Notes: generated by a model from the letters alone, not told the origin. 64,000 nt of DNA from Mugil cephalus (GCF_022458985.1 NC_061773.1:2238001-2302000); one strand, 5' to 3'; counted from the stretch's first letter, positions 1 to 13,701 are shown. Program-made: numbers and translations.

Positions 1-3000
1 GTGTCCAGTCACACTGTAAAAGTCTAAATGTAAAAGTTACTGAACCAAACTGTTAACCGTCTGTCTCTGCGGCTGCTGCTGCTGCTGCTGCCTTCTCGGT
101 GCCGTGTCATTTGAGATCCGATCCCTGGGTGTCTGGGAGTTACTGGGCCGTTTTCTGAGTGTCTTGAGCACTAACATTCCTGGAAAGCCAAAATGAATAT
201 TGAGATTCACAATGAATGTGAGCCATGCTGTGTCAGAGCAGGTGCTGCCTGTCTCTGTAAATCATGTGGACTACCCCACAGGCATATGTTTCCCTCTTTT
301 TAGTGGAGGCAGGATGTGAAATGGCCTTTATACTGGCAGTTTGGAAGTAGATGGAGTTTCAGGGGATCCTTTTTCTCTACTTTTTAAACAACCAGGAGAT
401 GGCAGTAAACATGCAGTAAACCAGATATCTAATCTTAGAACTGGCAGAGTAAAACTCTCTCAGTAGTTAGCAGTGATTTATAGTGGTTGTTGCAATAAAA
501 ACTGTGGAGAGAGTCATTAAGACTCAATCACAAAGTCACTCATTTAAAACCAGTAATAAAAGCAAGCTCCCCAAGTCAAACCGCTGTCCCTCACACCTGC
601 TGAGTAAGAAATTACAAAGCTGTTTGAAAAATGTACGTTTTTCATGTATGATGGAGAAAAGCAGGACACGTTTGTTTTTGGTGACAGAGTTCAGTCAATT
701 CATTGATTGATAAAAAACGTTGTCTCTCCTGGGGCCTCAAGTCTTTGCCAAAATGCATCTTTTTAGTGCTTTTGTTCTGGGACACACGTCTCGAACAAGT
801 CTCCTCCACCCACCCGTTATTACGCTCATGAGACTGTAAAGCGTTGCTGAACTTCTCACCACATTGGTCATTGTTGTTGACACAGTTTCAGACTTAGACA
901 GGAGAGCCAAGTTACTCGATCCCGTCTCCAGTGTTCTGCCCTCCCCATACGAGGCCACTCCTCTTCAGCAGGCAGCGCTTTCTTAGTGGGCGAGTCCCTC
1001 ATTCCTGTGCATACTCCACTCAGCTCGAGATTCTTTTTGTGTTTAAATTCAAGCTGGCTGGATCTGAGGAAAAGCCTTCACTCTTTGGATTTTGATAGTT
1101 TCTCTTACAAGTTTTTCACAAAGTAAGTGACATTTTTCAGACGTTGTCCAACTTGCCGTATCTGTGTCCTGCGTATGTGTATTTAAATGAATCTGTGCCT
1201 TCTAGGTATATGAATTTAGAATCAATTTATTATAGTATTGTGTAGTGATCTGAATGTTTTTTTGTCAAACCATGTCAGTATTGATGTGAATGTTTTACCT
1301 GTTAGCTGTTTGCTTATTGTCTGAACGTGGTCCATTCAAAAACCTGAATTTTAGGGAAAATATAACGTACACTAAACAAAATGCTAGATTATGACTAACA
1401 AAACATCTGACTTCTCACTTCTTCATAGTGTTTTGTTTTGATGATAAGAGACAGTGCATCAGTCATTAGGAGTTTCGGTTCCTCTCAGTGGGACGAGCGT
1501 TTTTTTGGTTTTGTTTTCTTTTTCCAGGGGATTTATAAACTGAAAATGTGTTAAAATCCCCTATCAGGTGTCTTTTTGTATTATGGTAAACAATAAATAA
1601 GCTAGTTCTAATGACTATAACCTGTTGCTATTTTGATAATTATAATAATTGTTTATCAGCCCAAAAATCTAAAATAGAAGCTTTTTAAAAATAAATAAAT
1701 ATATGCACGTTAGACTGTCAGGATCACACAAAATGGACTTTTTATAGGTGTCAACCTGGGCTCTGACATTTCTTTCAGTCGTGCGCCAACTACTGCAGGT
1801 GGTTGGGTTTGAGGTAACCCACTGATCACCATGTGTCTGCCAAAATGAATGTGGTTGATAAAAGTTTTTGTTGCAGTGGATGTTAATAATTGTAGAACAT
1901 TTGTCACACACGAAGCTTGTGTTTTTTTTTTTAACTTAAAAAATCTCTGAAATCTCAGAGCTGGCATGTGCTGTATTTTTAGTTTGCTGTGCATGAGCTG
2001 CTTCGCCTTGATTGTGCAAACACAGCAGCTGGTTGTCTGTAATGTGGAGGTGTGAAGTGTCCAGTCACAGTCATGAGTTTCACACAGGGCGTGTGTCATG
2101 CTCAGGATGTATTTTATAGATCTCTTGCTCATTCTTTAATGTCACCCTGTGCTGGAGCAACATTGAAGTAGTTTGTAACTTTAACCTCATTTGCTTGTTG
2201 CTCAATATATACCTACTGAGAAACTTTGGAGCGCTAATGAACGTGAACCTCCCCCTATGTGCTGGAACGCGCCACATTCTTTAGTTCACCTTGTTAATAA
2301 TCAAGCCAGCAAGCCTCGCCGATTGTGTGCGACACCAGCTGGATGTATAATATAACTCAGTTTTCACAAGGGATGAGATAATGGCGGCCGTGACATCAGC
2401 GATTAACAAACAGGCAGTCATAGGAAACACCCTAGACTTGGCAACATGTGTGTGTACTCATGCCGCGTGAGACCATTATGACTACACCTGTCTGTGAGGT
2501 CAAGGAGGAAAGTCACACCTGAATCACTGAGGCAACGGGTCCCAAGATTTAGTGCTGAGCAGTGTTTACAAAACCTGCATTAATTCTTGTTTTTATGGCC
2601 GGTTATCGCTACTGTTTTCACAAATTCATTCAGAAATTTTCACCAAACTAATGTTGTTGTTGGTATTTCCTCTATGTTTGCCTTCTAGTTTGGCGCGTCT
2701 TTCATATGGCTTTGCTTTTGTCCAAATCTCTTCTGTTGTCATACCTCAGTGTAGTAGTTTTTAGATCTTCCTCACATTTGGACGAATCTCATTGCGCAGT
2801 CTCACAAGACTAGTCATGCGAAACCAGTCTCACAAAATCACGCAGCGTGATTTTTCTAACCAAAGGTTGTGGGAAGTGGTATATAGTTTCTTTAAAAAAA
2901 AAAATGGATCCAAGATTTTAGCATCGGCTCTTTCAAGTTAAGATTAGTGTAAACATTCTTCTACTTTTCTTAATCAACGAATGATGTTGCTCTTTTTCGG

Positions 3001-3282
3001 GGCCTAATGTCTAATTCATTTCCGAAGTGAAAAAAAAGTTGATTATTAGAGGAATATTAATAGTTGTATAAATCTTTTGGAAATCTTTGTTTTCCCATGC
3101 TGTCATCTGTATTTCATTTCGGGTGTTTCAAAAGATTTTCAAGACGTTCAGAATCTTTCTCAGATTCCTCTTAAGGCTCAATAAATTGACAACTGGAAAA
3201 AAAAAATAATGAAGATAAAATATTCTCACATCAAGTTGTAATAGTTTCAATAATAAATGTTTCTTAAAATTGTTCTTAACAG
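1..3282. other. Upstream non-coding DNA with no recognised gene
   Basis: No exon with recognisable protein similarity was found here. The open frames are short and on both strands. A short CTG run lies at about 73-92. The segment ending at about 1121 is followed by a good donor (AAG|GTAAGT), so an untranslated first exon of inava could end there, but nothing else supports it. A good acceptor precedes 3283, just before the inava start codon, so at least one upstream untranslated exon is likely. Around 2790-2865 the phrase CAGTCTCACAA occurs twice beside a small palindrome (AATCACGCAGCGTGATT), which looks like a decayed interspersed repeat. Confidence 0.55.
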
Positions 3283-3353
3283 GACATGCTGTGACTCTTG
3301 CATTATTTTTTCGCTTGCTCTGAAGAACAGCATCAGGAAGTCAATCCACTGAC

Positions 3354-4835
3354 ATGGAGGGGAATGGAGAGATCAGTGACACTGACAGCGGGATCATCCT
3401 TCATTCAGGTAAAAACACATTTCTATGTCTCACAGCTGGGCCTGGGTCATATGGCCAAAAATGTATATCACGGTATTTTCCAAAATTCTGATGGTGTCAT
3501 GGTATATAACGTTTTTTTTTTTCATGCATAGTCAGGTGTTTACAACATTTTCTACTGGTGGAGAAGAACTAATGCAGTGGATTGACTAAGATTGGACTTT
3601 TTTGCTGTTATGAGTAAATATTGTAGAATAATTCCACACTAGTAGTAAAATAGGCTTGCATGGCCCTGAGTTAGCACTGTAATTTTAGCCCGACAACACT
3701 TGCAAAAAAATGCTTTTTTTGGTCAACGTCAGATTTTCTAATACCAAACAAAAAAACCCCCAAACAAATGACATGGCACCATTTTTTGGCACAAGTTCTT
3801 CCAAGTCTTCATGGTCTTCATGGCTCCTGCTTAATTTTCAGACCTTTCCATCTTCACCACACCTCACAGTGACACACCATGCGTGTTTGGAAGCGCTACA
3901 TAGAAAATGGTCTGGTCTGAAACGGTGTCTCGAGGCACAGCGTTCCGAATGCTGTGTGATCAAATAGTTATATCGTAACAATTTTGTTTTTTGAGATACG
4001 CAGTCTTAAGGCTTACTTACTAGGGCTCAAACTGTTATTGATTTAAAAAAAAAATGGGCACATTCATTAGCCTAGCCCAGTCAATCTTATCACTGCACCT
4101 TCTTTCAAATTTTTACCATTTCTGTTTATGACATGAGAAAATAATTGACTACTTGCCCTTGTGCAAATAAAATGCCAGATGGTCAGTACTGTGTGTTTAA
4201 CACAGTAACATGCGTACATACCCGTCTATGCTTCTGTGACCTACAGACTCCTTATCTGTCAGGTCACAGAACTGATACCTTTTCAAGTGAAGATAAGGTG
4301 TGTCACCATCATTGAAGCACCGACATAGTTAATTGTTTTTTTGGATCATTTATTATCACTACATTTGAAGTTGAGAGCCTGGTGGTAGAGTTGGTTATAC
4401 TATTTCTTCCCAAAGCTGAAATCAAACCACAGCAGAACAAGGGAAGACAACAAGAGCACCGACCACGTCGGGAAAAAAAAAAACACATTCTCTTTTTTAT
4501 ACATGTGAATAATAATTTTGAAAGACCTAGTCAAGACCACTAGAGAGTTAGTTAGGCTTGTGCTCCTTGATGTGTTTTTCTTTCAGAGAATAAGAAAATA
4601 ACATTTACATCTAAAACTGTCCTGTTAGCAGAAATCCCAGTCGTGCTCTCAATAAAATAATCTACATTCTTTAGTCAACTCTGCACCACAGTACAAAGCA
4701 CATTCAACTGGTTTTAAGTAGTAAATCCATCCAGCTAAAAGCCAAGACCAAATGATCTGCTTTGTTAAATACAACAAGTTTCAAAGTTCTGCTAAAGTTC
4801 ATGGGTCTGTTGTGACCTGTAAAAATGTAAAAGTT

Positions 4836-4893
<58 letters not shown>

Positions 4894-7800
4894 CAATTTC
4901 ATCTTCATACACATATTCACTGACTTGCTGAGTCCGATATTTGTGTTATGCTTCTAGCAGCTAGTGCAGCCTTGACAAGTCTAATTTCATGCAGTTGAAG
5001 CACGGGATGCAGACCTTTACAACGTCACACACATTGATAGTTTTCTTTTTTAACTTTTTAATTGTCAGACTGACCAGGGAGTCTCTAAGGTGACACTTGA
5101 GGCAGTTTGCTTCAGATTTACCAGTTTCCTCTATAAGATGTACTTTATTCGCATTTTCAGTAGCTTACTTGTAAACACAGTTTAATGCATAAAATTGGTA
5201 AAATTACCCTTTAATTTGATGATTTTTTTTGTTCCGGGGAGCCCTCTAGCCAATGTGTAATTGATCAGGCATAACATTATGACCACTAGCAAGAGAAGTG
5301 AATAACACTGACCATCTTGTGACAATTCATTGTTCTGCTGGGAAACTTTTGGACCTAGTATTCATTCATGTGGATGTTACTTAGACATGTAGCACCCACA
5401 TTTTAACACTGTTAACTACATTAAATTTGCTCAATGTCTGCCTATGTAAGTGTAGCCTTTGTTCATCAAGCGTGTGAATTTGTTTTTAAGTGATTTCAAG
5501 TTATGAACTTGTAAAATTATGAATGTGGTCGCTCACACAGGTCAGCATCGTAGTGCAATAGAATTAATAGCAAACACTTGGCATCTTGTTTTTCTACTCT
5601 CAGTAGTATCGACTGATTGGCTCCGGCCTTCCTGACATTCCTCGGGACTTAATTAAGTCACGTTAAGTCCCGTCTATACAATGAAAAAGTGTTGCCCAAC
5701 AAAGAATAGAGGGATTCTGTCAGCAGGAAAAGGAATTATTGGGTCCATTGTTGTGCTGTCACACTCCTTTCCTGTCGCACCTCAGATGTTTGTCAGTACC
5801 TGCAGGGATTCTGTTAATAATCTCTGAAGGTATGCAATGCATTTTCCCCGAAGCCACTCCCACAGCTCTGGGACTAATCTTGTTGTCATTAGTCACCAGG
5901 GTTACAGACAGCAGTAGACGAACACTCGCATTGTTTACAGTTTCAAAGATCCTGATACTGATTTTGCAGTTTCAGTGTCGCTAAACACAACGATCTAAAT
6001 CAGCAGCGAGTACTTATTGGAATGCTGCTATCTGTTCTCTGCGGCAGATGTGTTTTAAGAAGACATATTTGTCTGCACACTTATTGTTGCTGTAATACAT
6101 TTTCAGAGCTAAGGTGCATTTCGGAAGTAACACCACTGTGACACCACTTCACCACACACTGAATACATTAAGCTTCGCAAAGATAGGATTTATAGCCGGT
6201 CTGCTGTTTTTCAGTGATGAAATACATACATTTACATACATTTTTCCATTCATCCTCCCCTCAATTACATGAAGTTTGCCAGCACACCATGATGTTCCAC
6301 CTCCGCACTTCACTGTAGGTGTGGTGTTTCTGGGGTGATGTGCAGTGCATTTTGTCCTCCAAACATGGTGTGTGTTATGGCATCCAAAGAGTTCAGTTTT
6401 GCTCTCATCTGACCAGACTATGTTCTCCCAGTATTTTACAGGCTTCTCCAAATGTTGTGCAGCAAACTTTAAACGAGCTTCAACATGCTTTTTCTTCAGA
6501 AATTGATTCTTTCGTGGTGAGCGTGCATACAGGCCATGGCCGTTGAGTGCATTGCTTATGGTTTTCTTTGAAACAACTGTACCTGCTAATTCCAGGTCTT
6601 TCTGAAGCTCTGCACTAGTGGTCCTTGACTCTTGAACAACTCTTCTGATAATGCTTTTCACTACTCTGTCAGAAATCTTGCGAAGAGCACCTGGTCATGG
6701 CTGGTTTATGGTCGAATGATGTTCTTTCCGCTTCCGGATTAAAAAGTGTGGTGTGTTCAATACTTATTTTACCCGCTGTATTGTTTCTTATGGTTTAGTA
6801 AGTTATGTTTTGGCAATGTGCGATGATTTATTCATTCAAATTTGACCACACTATGGGTTTTAGTTTTGCCTTTGAATAAACAAATGTTTGCAACAGTGGC
6901 ATATTCTCAGATGACTCCATTTGTTGCCTCCCTGTTGCACAACACAGGCTCCGACAGCCCGACGACACACACCAAGGATGTGACCACGCACACTCGGGCC
7001 ATGAAGCTCAAACACCAGAACCTTCAAGACCGACTGGAGATCTGCTTACTGGAGCTGAAAGAGCTCTGCATCCGAGAAGCTGTAAGTGACGTGTCACAGA
7101 ACAGATGAGTCACATAAATATTATAATCCAAGTTAATTTAAGGCTTTTTAAGGGTTTTTGCAGACAAAGTAAAACTCAGTAATTATTAGTTATGTAATCC
7201 AACAGAGTGTACCTCCATTTCTCCTGATGATTCAGTGCCTTTATGAACCTGTATGAAGGATTAAACTGGCAGGGCAGTTTTGTGCAGGATTTTGGTGACG
7301 CATGCTGCCAGTTCATAAATGAACCTGCAAGAAGACCATTTTTAGGGATATCCATAAACATTTAGGTCATCTTTGCAGTATCACGAGACCTAGATGAGGT
7401 TTTACTCCAGCCTCATGCAAACCCAAAATTACAGGGTAAATGACAGTCTTCTACACAATGAGTCACTCATTGAACCTGTTCTAAAAATCTTCAACTTTAG
7501 CAAATTAAATCCAACAGAAATGAAACACAACAAGGCAGCCCCTTGAGCCACGCTTGAGATTCAGATACAGCCTGGTCCTGGGTGCAGGGTGCACACGTCA
7601 GAAGGAAAGCAGTCCAGAATAGTGACTGTGTGTAAATGAAATTATAGATTATCAAACATGTCTTTGTGTTTAATGGTTTCAAGTCGTATTTGAACGTATT
7701 ATAGCTTTTGAAGAGGTGTTCTGGTGGTTTCTTTTGGATAAAACAATTTAAATGGTCCCACAGCAGCCTCCTGAATTTGACTCAAGAGACCTTTGTCCCA

Positions 7801-10800
7801 TGCCATCCCTTTAATTTTGGATCTTTTGTGACTCTCTTTCTCTTTCTGTACACCGTGAAGGATCAAACAAAACCCAAAAATTACCACATATAGGAGTTTC
7901 CAAAGTGGACTCATGCTCTGGGTGTGTAGCTGCTCCAGGGTAAAATCCCAGGACGGATCGTTCTTTTTCTGTTGACAGTCGGGCTGGGCACTCTTGTTGG
8001 GACATGCTTAGGTGAACTAATGGGAGTCATGATACCTCTCCCTGCCCTCAGTGACAAAAGAATAACTCTCAGCTCAGTGGCCACACTTAATGTCTTTGTC
8101 TGCAGAGCTGCCTGACTCTCTGAACTAGGAGTCTTTAACTGACTGTTAAATAAAATCAGTAACAAAGTGTTATGTGTTGTCATTCTCCAGGTTTGCTGCC
8201 AGCATAGGACACAGATACTTGATACAGTGAGAAAGAGAAACACAAAGAATGTGTTGTGAAATTATGCAACCAATTCCTTGAATTTATATGTCTGAACACG
8301 TAAGGAGGGCAGATACTTGATACATCGTCTCAGAGCTGTCATGGAAAAACCGATCCATGTGATCTGACTCAAACAGAAACTAAAATGAAAAGATTCATTT
8401 GTGCTGATTTAACATTACATTTTTTTTTTTTTTGATTATTTAACCAAGACTCAGAAAAATAAACTTTTCATAATCTTCTAATGCAGCTTTATTGACACTT
8501 GGATTAAATTATTTCCATGTTTTCTAGGAGCTGACAGGCAAACTATCAGAAGATTACCCTCTTCTGCCAGGAGAGAAGCCTCCGCAGATTCGCAGACGCA
8601 TCGGAGCTGCGTTTAAACTGGAAGAACAAAGCATCCCTCGAGGAGCAGAGGTATGGAGACGCTTTATAAACCCTGAAAAAAACAGAACTCGAGGATATGC
8701 AGTGTTTCTAGACCACTGTCTTTCTCTGTCGCCCTGTCAACAACTTTGCAGGACTCAGAACTGCGTTTAGTGGACGCCGAGTTGACGCTTCAGATGAAGA
8801 TATACGAAGCTGCACGCAAGCTCTGTGACGAGGGCCACCAGAGTAAGGCTGTTAGGAAGAGCCGCTTACAGCAGTGCAGACGATTGGAGAAGAAGCTCAA
8901 ACAGCTACAAGAGACGGCCTTTCAGCTGAGACTGGAACATGGCCGATCATCGCCACTTCCTGCTTTTAATATCATGCAACAAGGTGAGAGGCCAGGTCAC
9001 TTGAAGACAATAGTGTTGTACTTTCCATAGGACTGTGTCATTTCACATATCTCTTTATTTTTGTTTTGGGTTTTTTAGATCAAGGCACTTCTGATGACAG
9101 CTCTTTATCTGATTCCGTTGTACAAGATGAAGGTACGGCTTTGTCCTAGTTTTAGCAAGTTCAAGTGTTGGTGGGAACTAGAGCATTGTTTTGTACAAAT
9201 GAACAAGTGAAATTTCCCAGTTTGGGATTAATAAAGCATCTATCTATCTAAATGACAGTTAATCAAAAAAGATTGGAACAAAGAAAGTGTGTCTCTTGAC
9301 TAATCTACATTGTTCTCATAATTAAAGTTAAAGAAGTTGCTCCTTAAAAGGTTAATGTGTGTCAGAATGAAATAGCATTAATATAACGGTTGTTTTCTTT
9401 CTTTTCCAGAAGTCACAAGCCAGTCCTCACAGCCTTCCTCGGGACTCTCGTATCCAGTTGAAACAGATCTGCCCCAGCCTCCCCCTGTGTCCTCACACTC
9501 CTCTGTAGACGGCTCCTACATGTCTCCTACTGTGACTCCTCAGTCTGCACGGCTTAACCTGAGTCAGTCTCCACGTCCGAGCATTGACTCCAACATGAGT
9601 TTCACATCGAGCCCTGTGTACGACTCTCCCCCCATCCAGCACTCCCCATGGACGGAGTCTAGCCTTGATGAACCTTATCAGAAGAGCAAGAAGTCCCGCT
9701 CCTCCAGCAAGACAAGGTGACGCACATCATTCAGTTCAGTTTTATTTATGTAGCATCAATAACAGTACAAATTGTGTATTGTTATTTACATAAACCGACC
9801 TGAAACCTCCAGAGCAGCCTGAGTGTGACAGTGGCAAGAAAGAAACCTTGAGCAGAACCCAGCTCATATGGAGGGAAGGCCAGACGGGTAGAAACAGAGA
9901 CGATGGAGAGAAAGGAAGAGCAGGAGAAACAAGATAACTTCTGTCATAGATACATACGTTGGGCTAAAAGAAACATGTGGAATCTAATAATAAGATATAG
10001 CTGATGATCTTATGTGATAGTTTGAGAGTATAAGAGGATTCATGGACAGGCTGGAGAATTGTTCATCCAGGTAGGAGTGGATAAGTGCAAGCCATGAAGA
10101 CTGGGCAGGTCATCCATCAAGACTGTTTCCTGTTCATCAAGATTTTAGTGTTGGAAAAACAAACAGGGCTTTGTCATATTGTGTGAGTTAATGGTGCAGG
10201 TTATGGGAAATAACTTCCACTTCTACCCAACTTACTGATCTGTTTGATGATAATGATATGTCTTCCTCATCTACTCTTGCAAATCCATGTATGGTACAAA
10301 CTTTGTTACAACTGTAAATTACAGAGTAAATGTTCACAAATGTGCAACACTGCCATCAACTGTTGCAGAGGTGCTACCACAGTCAGTGTTTGGTGCTAAA
10401 ACAGAACTGACAGCGAGGTGTAATTCAGGTTTCTTTAAAAATGAGCCATGGCATTATGAGCGTTATTCTTTTAGATGTGTTCAACATCAAGACAGAAAGT
10501 CACACACACTCTAAATACCACTCAGCATTCTGGGACCACATTATTCTATTCTAGATTTCTTTGATTTCAAATGTCTTTTATTTTTATGCTGTTTTTGAAC
10601 AAAAACCTTTAAAAAGGTCAGTTGATGTCAGTGTTCTAACACACACACAGTGTTAAGAGATGATTACCTGCAAATAATTGTAACTATTAAATTAAAATGA
10701 TGTTGCATTTTCAACTCACCCATGTCAAACATATTTTTCATGCTGCCATTTTGTGTCTTCAGCAGTCCGGCCAAAACGGAATTGTTGCCACCTTTGGAGG

Positions 10801-12504
10801 CTTGTTTAGCACAGTCAGCTCTGCCGGTCCAACTTTCCCATCTGAGGCTGAGTCGCACCACATCCAGCAGTACACCCTCCACACCAGAGATGCGTGTGCA
10901 CAGACAGCTCTCCCTCAGGTAGTTATTCATCACACACACACACACCTGTGTTTTTCACAGAATGAGCTGTAAATGAGTGATAAGCCATCACATTGTTTAA
11001 TTGTTGTGTCTTTAACAGGCTGTCCAGTCCTGAATCTTCGTTTGATAAGGAACGCGGTCGCACCAGAGGTCCGAGGAGACGACTGACTGAATACTCAATA
11101 ACTTTACCAGAGTCTCCTTCCCCCACAATGAACTACGGGAACCATGCTAGCTCTGAGGATAGCAACTCTGAACACTCGTTTACATCTTACAATAGCTCCC
11201 CATGTCAGGAACTGCCCAGCGATTTCCCCAGACAATATCCGTCTCCATTCCTGCACCCGAGCCCTGTTGGCAGCTATGGACCTCAAGCCTTCTCACCCAC
11301 TGGCTTTTACCATAATCCCATTCACCCGCCCAGCTCTGGTATGCAGGCAGCTTATTACAGTGAAGAAATGGTCTACCCACCTGATATGGACATGGCACGC
11401 AGCTATATCCACCAGCAGTCTCCCGGTCTTTCCAACAGATATGAATATCGGTATAAAGATGCCGCTGTGCCCCATCAGAGAGCACACAGGCCTTTGCCTC
11501 CTGATATCAGATTAACCCCTCCAGCACAATGGGACCATCCACAGTACCGCTCTAATTGCCTCCCGCGACAAGTGGTGAACGAACAGCTGAAGTCGTGGCA
11601 CAGACGCAGTCAGCTCAAAGCTCCTAGGTCTCGTTCTCTTGACAGACAGGGAGCGGTCAGAGTGAAAAGCGGACCAGGTCGAGAGTCACCCTGCTACCCA
11701 AACCAAAAGTACCACGACCAGGTAAGATTTAATTATTATTATACTTTTACTCAACATGTATTTTTGTATCTTCCATTTAGTTTTATTTAGTTCATTTTAA
11801 CAATTTGTGGAATTTAATTTATTTTACTGTGTGCTAGTGCACACGTTTTTTTTCCTAGTCTGCTATCTACTTAGGTTTAAAGAGTGTGAAATGGATAAAT
11901 CTCATTAACTGTGAAATAATCAATTGTTGATATCATACTGACAAAATTAGATGCATTGTGATAATAAGAGTGCATAAAAAAAGCTGTTAAAATCTGATAC
12001 AACAATCCACAGAGACTGTTGTCCGTTGACTGTTGTAAATTAACAAAATGTCGTCCCCTGGTGATTCGGGAAGGCTTTTCTTATCACATGTGCACTGTGC
12101 AACTGATGTAAATACGATAAACTTAAAGCTATTTCTGTTAAGTGCAAAATAATTAACAGTAAAGTATATTCTCTCTTATCACAAAAAGCTACTTAGAGCC
12201 AGAGGGCTTGACAAACTATCAAACATCTTTATGAATAGTTGTGTATAGATTAGATCATTATTAGCATTAATAAATTATACAACAGACATGTCTCCTCAGT
12301 CAAACCAGCACACACGTTACTTAATATACTAGTGAGAGTGAACAGATTGAGAAGAAGCTACAGGTCCAAACCTTAATGGTGACCTATTGTTTTTTTTCTG
12401 TGTTCTTCCAGGTCGTTCAGAGAGAGGCTCTCCAAAGAGCAGCAGAGAACGCTCAGAAGCGCTGGCTCGCAGATGACGGCTCTCACTATGTAAGCCAAGT
12501 ATAA
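3354..12504 (+). CDS. inava: Innate immunity activator protein (INAVA), 9 coding exons
   Basis: Coding exons are 3354-3408, 6948-7081, 8528-8650, 8752-8983, 9079-9132, 9410-9716, 10763-10918, 11019-11721 and 12412-12504. Together they give 1857 nt and 618 aa (human about 660), with matching phases and GT-AG ends throughout. The start follows a good acceptor and opens MEGNGEISDTDSGIIL, close to human INAVA. Residues of about 30-180 form the CUPID (DUF3338) coiled-coil domain, with the landmarks EAELTG and IRRRIGAAFKL. In the known family this domain binds cytohesins (ARF-GEFs); INAVA stabilises epithelial junctions and promotes NOD2 and TLR signalling. The rest is long, Ser/Pro-rich and probably disordered, with the conserved patches SPWTESSLDEPY and RSRSLDRQGA. 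The protein ends in SQV, a class I PDZ ligand pattern. FRMD4A/B are excluded because there is no FERM domain. CCDC120 is the other relative, but the N- and C-termini and the adipor1/kdm5b neighbourhood favour INAVA. Intron 1 (3.5 kb) carries several transposon remnants. Confidence 0.9.
3430..3990. mobile_element. Possible decayed hAT-like miniature element
   Basis: A stretch starting near 3434 (TATGGCCAAAAATGTATATC, then CACGGTATTTTCC) resembles non-autonomous DNA elements common in fish. It lies in inava intron 1. I could not fix clear terminal repeats, so both limits are approximate and the family assignment rests on recollection. Confidence 0.35.
4836..4893. repeat. (AT)n microsatellite
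   Basis: Nearly pure alternating TA, interrupted once by a G, lies in inava intron 1. Confidence 0.95.
5261..5403 (+). mobile_element. Tc1-like non-autonomous element, partial copy (left end)
   Basis: It begins TTGATCAGGCATAACATTAT and continues into a sequence also found at the left end of the copy at 21716 (ACCATCTTGTGACAATTCA, then CTGCTGGGAAACTTTTGGAC). Only the left end is present, so this is a truncated copy in inava intron 1. Confidence 0.75.
6149..6661 (-). mobile_element. Tc1/mariner-type transposase fossil
   Basis: A 170-codon open frame on the minus strand, antisense in inava intron 1, is typical of fish Tc1-family transposases. It has a helix-turn-helix-like N-terminal part (VSKKTISNALNGHGLYARSP) and then the strand carrying the first catalytic Asp (VWSDESKTELFG). 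A basic segment follows, with PTVKCGGGTSW in place of the usual glycine-rich motif. The frame then loses recognisable similarity, and neither the second Asp nor the final acidic residue of the DDE triad is evident. The N-terminal end is also missing about 100 residues compared with a full transposase of about 340 aa. It is therefore broken and presumably inactive. I found no convincing inverted terminal repeats around it. Confidence 0.85.
9209..9251 (+). repeat. LINE-like 3' tail
   Basis: The end TTTGGGATTAATAAAGCATC followed by a short (TATC)n run is the usual 3' terminus of fish Rex3/L2-type non-LTR retrotransposons. It is a strongly 5'-truncated insertion in inava intron 5. Confidence 0.55.
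9728..9960 (+). repeat. Teleost interspersed repeat, copy 1
   Basis: It starts TTCAGTTTTATTTATGTAGC and contains GAAACCTTGAGCAGAACCCA and CTCATATGGAGGGA. The same order of blocks recurs at 34680-34930, showing a dispersed family. It lies in inava intron 6 and has no coding potential. The exact class is not decided. Confidence 0.7.
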
Positions 12505-13667
12505 AGGGAAGATGCTTGATTTGTTGCCAGGCTAAACCTGTCAACCCAGAGTCTGCAACTTCCCCACTGGATCCAAGTGAATTAGTCACAAAATTGAGTT
12601 AGATTCTGTTTTTATGCCAGTAAATCATTTCTTCCTCGACAAGTGTTTCTTTGTCTTGTTTAACCTGCCCAACTGTATTAGAGAGGATGAGAGAGAGGAT
12701 GAGAAAACGGTGCATCGAACAACACAGTAGAGTGTAGTACAACACAAACCATCACCTACAGGTTTGCAATGTGTGACAGTGAAGTGGGCCTGTTATTTTT
12801 GACCACTGTGTTGTCAGGCACTAACAGTTACAGATTCAGCATTTAACTAGATTTCAGGTTGATAATTCAAAAATAACTTTCCTCATGTTGAGTTGTTGAT
12901 GCCAGATGAATCGATATTGTCAGGTACATTTCTTTTAGGTTCCCAGTCATATGATATAACACTGGTTTTCTGTAGATTTAACATTGCCAAATAATGCATA
13001 TTTGTATGAACATCAAGACTGAGACGTTTTTTTTTTTTTTTTCTTGAGAAATATGAAAATCTAAAATTCTCTTTCAATTTAGTTGTATGAAGGAAAAGAA
13101 TCCACTGCTAAATATTGTAAATTATGAGTAAATTTTTTGTTGATGATATTTACTCGATTGAGTCCCTTTGGTAATGAACTTGAGCTGCTTAAATTCCAGA
13201 TGTCAGGTTTGTATGTGTTTGCATATACTTTTGGAGACAGATTTGTCTTGTTTTTATACTTTTAATGTGTCTGTGACTGTGCCAGTTGACTTGAATTACT
13301 AACAAATTAACCAGTTAGTTGAAACTAGATATGAACTTACAGACATAACTCACAAAGGAGCACAGAGACTTGATATTTGGCAGCTATTAGGATGTCCAGT
13401 TTGAAATGTACATGTTTTGAGCTTTAAGCGTTATCTCTATACATTTTTGTTGTTGTAGTATCTGAAACAGAAGCACCAGTATCAGAGGTGGCTGCATTCA
13501 CAAACACATTTTAACAAATGCAGCTACAGCAACACACTGGTCTCACGCTGTGATCTATTTATGTGTTAATTTATTGTAATTTGCACCATTTAGACCCATG
13601 GAAAGTCTTTCAGGCTTGTTAAAAAAAGACATGGACCAGAGCTTGCGAAACAAATCCAGTGTTTAGT

Positions 13668-13701
13668 GTGTGTATGTTTATGTGTGTATATGTATGTGTT
13701 A

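Noticed and set aside
73-92. CTG run as a possible coding or expandable repeat
   Set aside because: Only about five units and no supported exon around it.
1669-2277. Overlapping minus-strand open frames of 65-140 codons
   Set aside because: Low-complexity composition, mutual overlap in different frames and no recognisable domain or splice context; chance frames.
4381-4400. tRNA-like A box (TGGTAGAGTTGG)
   Set aside because: No B box or cloverleaf at the expected distance; not called a tRNA or SINE.
10993-11790. A 265-codon open frame that looks like a single-exon gene
   Set aside because: It is inava exon 8 (11019-11721) read through both splice sites; the first codons and the tail after 11721 are intronic.
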